Shown here: piece after piece, positions 59,086 to 64,000 of the stretch
Numbering within the stretch: the first letter of the stretch is position 1
How the letters are laid out: each line of letters opens with the position of its first letter
Assembly (NCBI GenBank): GCA_026874595.1
Contig: CM049311.1
Location: 14,723,676-14,787,675, forward strand
DNA from: Sipunculus nudus
Taxonomy: Eukaryota; Annelida; Sipuncula; Golfingiida; Sipunculidae
DNA: 64,000 bases
Direction of reading: 5' to 3'
The notes under the pieces: model-generated
Seen by the model: the letters and a program-made list of their open reading frames with translations, nothing else
Databases searched by the model: none
Told to the model about the DNA's origin: nothing
Program-made: the position numbers and the translations under genes

Positions 59086-62000
59086 CTGAAACAAGAAAAC
59101 ATAACATTTATGATGTGATTACAATATATCCAAAAAAGTAAATGTCATGAAAGTGATGAAAATTAATATCACCATTAATTGCCAGAATCCTCAGGTTGAT
59201 TATTAAAGAAGATACATATCACAATTTATTGCAAAGTTGACAGAATATATATGAAAAGTGTGTTTTGATAAGTTAACAAATATTTCACGATAATGGTTTT
59301 TTTATGTCAATTATTCTTTGTATGCTACTAATAAGTAAGAAATCTTATCAACACCTACGCTTAATTTTTCTATATTGTTATTATAACAGAATGATCAATA
59401 TTTAATACACATCATATGTTCAAATCAGTGCTGTAGCAAATTAGATAGTCTAAGTAATAGTAGCAATACCACTCACTACCCGATACTCACTACTGGTTTC
59501 TTTTCATGTTGTAAGCGCTTAATTCGACAAATTTCTACAGCTGCTGCCACCTGGCGAGGATCTCTTTGCATTTCATCAGTATAACGCAAGACTAGAGCAA
59601 CTGGCACACCACATGAGCCATGCTGAAAAAAAAGTATTGTTATGTTGTGAAAACAGAAAGGTTATCTTGTGAATTTAAATTGCAGACATGTGACAACTTC
59701 ATGCAGGGTGAAAGCAGGGTATTGTAATAAATATAATACACATCATCTGAAGGAACAGAATGGATCAATGTTCAAATTGTATTTAATTTACCTGGATATA
59801 ACTTGATATATTTAAAAAAAAACTTTATATGCATTTGATAAACTAGAATACGGGTAGTCGACAAGCGACTACGTGTATCCGCCTAAATCAGAGTGGAACG
59901 GGTGAAGTGAGGCATGGATTGAGTGGCAAGGGGAAATAGAGTGTTGCATATTAGCATGGATGTCTGCAGCCAAATGGTGTATGAAGGTTGCCCCCCCCCC
60001 CCCCACCACAAAATCCAGAAAGCCATCCAAGTTGTATACATATGCCAAATATAAGGCAGATAAGTCAAACCACTACATGTATATGAGTGATTTAAGCCCG
60101 TGGCAGACAAACAGATGGACGCTGAGCAAAAATGGTTGCAGGTGACGCCACCAGTTTTGCGTATGATAAAGAGCTATGTGAGAACTATACACATGCAAAA
60201 CTTTGGCCCAATCGGTCAAACGGTTCCCAAGATATGAGCTTGGATGTCTGCTGCATAAACTAGAATGCAGGTGGCGCCACCTGTCATAAAATCAAGAGAG
60301 CTGTCGAGGATGTATAAACCTGCAAAATTTTAGGCAGATATGTCAAACCACTGCCGAGATATGAGTGATTTTATCCCATGGCAGACAAACAGACAGGAGC
60401 TGTGCAAAAATGGCTGCAGGTGGCGCCACCAGTTTTGTGTATGATAAAGAGCTAAGTGAGATCTATACACATGCAAAATTTTGGCCCAATCGGTCAAACG
60501 GTTCCTGAGATATGAGCTTGGATGTCTGAAGCGTAAACGTGAATGTAGGTGGCGCCACCTGTCATAAAATCAGAAAAGCTATCTAGGATGTATATGCATG
60601 CTGAATTTCAGGTGAATTAGTCAAGTCACTGCAGAGATGTGAGTGATTTTAACCCAAGGCAGACAAACAGATGGACACTGTGCAACCATGGTTGCAGGTG
60701 GCGCCACCATTTTTTGTGTATGTTATAAAGCTCTCCAAGGGCTACATTTGTGCAAAAAACTTTTCCGGATCGGTCAAACGGTTCCCGAGATATGAGCTTG
60801 GATGTCTGCAGCGTAAACGTGAATGTAGGTGGCGCCACCTGTCATAAAATCAGAAAAACTATCCAGGATGTATACGCATGCCGAATTTCAGGTGAATTAG
60901 TCAAGTCACTGCAGAGATATGAGTGATTTTAACCCAAGGCAAACGAACAGATGGACACTGTGCAAACATGGTTGTAGGTGGCGCCATCATTTTTTGTGTA
61001 TGTTATAAAGCTCTCCAAGGGCTACATTTGTGCAAAAAAATTTTCCTGATCGGTCAAACGGTTCCCGAGATATGTGGGTTTATGTGTGGAAACAGACGCA
61101 CAAACGGACGCAGAGCGCAGAGGAAAGGTCAGAGGTCAAAACAAAATCGGGGCGCAGCAGTTCACATGTGACCCGAACATAATCCCGGGTTTCGTAAAAT
61201 TCCGCCCAGCTGTTACGGAGGAGTTCTCCGACACCTACGCGGCAGCGGCGGCGTGCAGCTGAAAACATAGTATCAGCAAAACTCTGTTTTGGTGGATACA
61301 AATATATATACAAAGAATTTCATGTGATACTAAATAAAATATTTATAATCTTGTCTGGTTATCTATACAACTTTATGAATATTTCAATTCTGTCAATTTG
61401 TATTGATTCTCCCCAGACCCATCAACAATCACACTGACTCTTGTCAGAGCCATCGATAATTATATCAGTCTTCTTGCATCACTGGTTGATGTATCGATAC
61501 ATGCAACATGGCAGCCTCTTAGTGTAATTAAGTTTTATTTATTTTTCATATAGCATACCTGTAGTAACAGTTTTTTTTTTAATTAAACAACCAATAATTC
61601 TCTATTATTTTGAGACTGCTCCTGTTAAAATGGTATATAATGTGATAACCACCCCAAAATAAAGTGAGTTAAAGTGACTTTTTTCAGTTTTTCCATTTTT
61701 ATTTATAAACAAATAAATCATGAACAATTTCTCACCACAGTAGTGTATGGAGGCGCTGTTAAGTCTATATTTTCCTCTGCTACTTTCTGGGACAACAAAG
61801 TCTCTAGGCTTTGTGATACACTATGCCGTCTTTTTTCCGAGGAAGATTTGCCAGTGGCTTTCCTAGGGGTTTCCGGAGATTGGAATGTGGACATATAAAT
61901 ACTCCCTTCTCTCGTTGCTACACTTGATGTTGTCTGGTTTTGGTTACATACGCTACTGCAAGTCCTTGGTATATTTACGGTATTTAATTTATCCAAGGTC

Positions 62001-63892
62001 ACAAGGCTGACTCTGGATGCATCTGCACTGGAGAGTGACACGGTTCTCTGGGGAATGGAGGGTCTTGGTTTTGCATGAGCTTTGTAACGTACATTTACTG
62101 GTGTCCCTGATGCCTGGACTAGCGAGGATTCGGTGGACTTTGTAAGCCCTCGTTGTGACGATACCCTGGCAGGGGGCGCTGGTGCAGTCTTTGAATGCAC
62201 TGTTTTGCATCCCACTGATATTGGATGAGTGCTTGCAGCAGAACTTTTACTGACCGGTCCCTGAGAACCTACCAACTTATTTCTCTGATATTTGAACTTC
62301 GTTGGCAGAGTGCCTGTACCGTCCTTGTACACGTTCTTGCTTTGATTTCCAGCTGGACCTTTCCGAGTTTTAGGACTTCCATTTGATGCTGCAATAAAAC
62401 TGGGAAATTTTCCCTGAGAAGATGATACAAGTTCTACAGACCGGCGGCCATGTTCTTTTCTATTTGTAATGGAGATTACTTCCTTATCTTCAGTCGTAAA
62501 CATGGTCTCTTCTGACAGTCCGTTCGGCAAACAAACTCCAGTTTCAAGGTCCTCTTCCTCTTCCTCTGGAGGTTTGAATGTACTGAATGCACTTTTAGAG
62601 GTGGTGGTCTGACCTTCACCTTGCATTGGTTTGACCACAATTGTACAGCTGTCAGTGTTACCACAATTTTTAATACGCTCAGTCACCGGTTCATTATTAC
62701 ACTGGGTATTAGTCCCACTAACTATTTGAGTCTGGCCATTCTCTTTCACTTTATGTTTGCCGGGAGAACACGGCGTATCTCCAACTCCTAATGCACTTTG
62801 TCTTTTACTGTGTGTCACATGACTGTGTCGTGTGTGTTGCGGGATTGAGTGTCTGTGTTGTGGACTGGAATTTCTGTTGTCATGACAACCACTCTCTGCT
62901 GCCACGGTAACTGGAGAATGAGTTGACGATTCACTGGAATGGCTTGTTGGTGTTGACCTCTGGGACTCGTCAATGTCCAGACCTAAAACAACAAAAATAA
63001 TAAAATTAAAATTATTATTAAAAAAGACCATTTTGATATATAGGAATTACCCTTAGATCCTACTTTCTGTTTTACCAACAATGTCAATGTAATTTACTTC
63101 ATATTTAATCACCAACTAGTATTTATGTATATGGAATTGCTGAACCAATTATATCCAGTAATCTGTCTCTATCTACAGACAGCTTACTGGATATAAGCAC
63201 ATTTGAAAGATGAAAGTTAGCTTTATCTTCAGTTTGCAAAAACTAGGAATCACTGTACTTATTTTCTGGGTAATATCATGTTTTAATTAAAGGCTCTAAT
63301 TCTTGTGATTTAATATTCCTCACTAGTTTGTCACTAGCAGAGCAAAGTGCCAAGACCCAGTGATCAATGTTCATACAAGAGTAAAACAAAAGGATTCAAC
63401 CAAGAAGTTATTATTTAGGGCAATAATGGAAGAACTACTATTGGTTAAGGCTAAAACTGATGTGTGTCTCTGGGAACTTGACTAATTAAGGTCACAGAAA
63501 CCTAGTTGCAGGAAAAAGTATGAGAACATGACCAAAGGTATCTGCACATGATATGGGATGTACACAACCATCTGGTTGCAAAACTTAATTGTCTGACAGA
63601 CAAATGGACAGATGGAAAAACAGGGATTGCTATAGCTCAGCTGACAATATTTATAGCCCTAATGGTGGCAATATATGGGTGTCTAACAGACAAAATGGGG
63701 TAGGGTATTCACAGATGGACAAAGGGTGATGAAAATCATACCATCAAAGTCCAGGAGGAGTTCCGCTGCTGTCAAAACTTTAGCTCTGTCTTCTCCAGAT
63801 GTGATTCCAAGGTCATTCAGGTCACATTCATCAAGCTGACTGAATAAATCCAACGTCTCGAAACGAGATTTACCAAAGGTCAGCAGCAGATG
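58756..63892 (-). CDS. SASH1: SASH1-like adaptor (SAM and SH3 domain family), 3' part of gene
   Basis: SASH1 is a cytoplasmic scaffold in TLR/NF-kB and cytoskeletal signalling with an SLY region, an SH3 domain and two SAM domains. Four exons read leftward: 63742-63892, 61736-62982, 59491-59622 and 58756-59085. They give 619 residues plus stop with matching phases. The first carries the second half of a SAM domain (LFSQLDECDLNDLGITSGED). The 1,247-nt exon is disordered, Ser/Thr/His-rich, with an acidic run EEEEEDLETG. The third encodes HGSCGVPVALVLRYTDEMQR, resembling the CGVP..LV.RY.DE segment that precedes the last SAM in SASH1. The last holds SAM2, with 'VEEFLVSCGLPMYVDLLAES' and 'CGIRDQRHRKWLLGAV'. 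The SH3/SLY part is off the right edge. Family assignment rests on the two-SAM order and the GLPMY motif; another SASH member (SASH3/SAMSN1) is less likely because they have a single SAM. Confidence 0.75.
59491..59622 (-). CDS. SASH1: SASH1-like exon with CGVP..LV.RY motif
   Basis: 44 codons, phase 0: HGSCGVPVALVLRYTDEMQR, DPRQVAAAVEICRIKRLQHE, KKPV. Acceptor TTTTTCAG, donor GTGAGT. Confidence 0.85.
59843..61296 (-). mobile_element. Helitron-like repeat, copy C (both ends present)
   Basis: Read on the minus strand it starts TCC inside a hairpin with outer arms GTATC and GATAC (61299-61270) and inner arms CAAAAC and GTTTTG. It ends in a perfect hairpin (GTAGTCG and CGACTAC, 59872-59854), then CCGTATT and CTAG, with T next. 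GGTGGCGCCACC palindromes lie at 60270, 60419, 60548, 60697, 60828 and, with one mismatch, 60977. Each is followed or preceded by 'cggtcaaacggttcc.gagatatgag'. No helicase ORF. It lies in an intron of the SASH1-like gene. Confidence 0.65.
61297..61735. other. SASH1-like intron, remaining sequence
   Basis: AT-rich, no element recognised. Confidence 0.5.
61736..62982 (-). CDS. SASH1: SASH1-like large linker exon
   Basis: It encodes GLDIDESQRSTPTSHSSESS to ..ENIDLTAPPYTTV, a low-complexity linker with many Ser/Thr-Pro and basic sites and a His-rich patch (HRHSIPQHTRHSHVTH). Acceptor TGTTTTAG, donor GTGAGA. Confidence 0.88.
62983..63741. other. SASH1-like intron
   Basis: Near 63590-63660 there is a 'gacagacaaatggacagatgg' stretch and a 'tatagctcagctgac' word, a weak relic of the AGCTCAG-hairpin repeat family. 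Confidence 0.45.
63742..63892 (-). CDS. SASH1: SASH1-like exon with SAM1 C-terminal half
   Basis: It encodes HLLLTFGKSRFETLDLFSQL through ..KVLTAAELLLDFD. Acceptor TTTCCGTAG, donor GTATGA, phase 1. Confidence 0.85.
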
Positions 63893-64000
63893 CTACGGAA
63901 AGAATAAATGGAGTACAAAACTGCTTTAATCTGATTATGTAAATTCTGGAGAAATCACTATTTTATAATATTATTATTTCAATATGATAAGACAAACTAC

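Noticed and set aside
58842-59141. 99-codon plus-strand ORF
   Set aside because: It is antisense to the SAM2 exon of the SASH1-like gene and has no features of its own.

Overview
This is a 64 kb piece of an animal nuclear genome. It is AT-rich and intron-rich: small coding exons with GT-AG splice sites sit in large introns and intergenic stretches full of hairpin-ended dispersed repeats, MITE-like DNA transposons and minisatellites. The protein families (CSTF2, PCNP, SASH1-like) are animal ones. The repeat style, with hairpin-ended modular repeats and stretches containing TCAAGGTCA, resembles what I know of bivalve and other mollusc genomes. I infer a lophotrochozoan, probably a mollusc; the species is not determined.

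Layout. (1) 1404-8182, minus strand: the 5' part of CSTF2, the RNA-binding subunit of the cleavage stimulation factor. Six coding exons are visible (RRM plus the start of the hinge); the rest lies off the left edge. (2) 8183-20113: about 12 kb with no gene I can support. It holds a Helitron-like repeat, tandem duplications of 840, 223 and 320 bp, an 18-bp minisatellite and an (AT)n tract. (3) 20114-39482, minus strand: one large gene of at least 16 coding exons. It encodes about 1,225 residues of an alpha-helical, armadillo/HEAT-like protein with a basic, Ser/Pro-rich insert carrying repeated RPxS motifs. I could not name it, and its last exon was not found. (4) 39857-47804, plus strand: a complete five-exon PCNP gene (193 aa), head-to-head with gene 3; the two start codons are 374 bp apart, so the promoter is probably shared. 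Its first intron holds a Mutator-like MITE with a 10-bp target duplication and a second TIR element containing a relict Mutator-type transposase fragment. (5) 47805-58755: about 11 kb without genes, with a complete Helitron-like repeat, AT microsatellites and a CTCF-like site. (6) 58756-63892 and beyond the right edge, minus strand: the 3' part of a SASH1-like adaptor gene with two SAM domains.

The genes look like unrelated conserved animal loci rather than a pathway. The most unusual material is in the non-coding part. Four repeat copies have a hairpin at the 5' end, a body built on GGTGGCGCCACC palindromes with alternating 149/130-bp spacing, and a 3' hairpin followed by CTAG. A second family ends in a near-perfect 13-bp-stem hairpin. 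An intronic minisatellite has copied the 5' splice site of its own upstream exon about 19 times.

All exon borders were set by hand from reading frame, phase and GT-AG sites. No transcript or database evidence was available.
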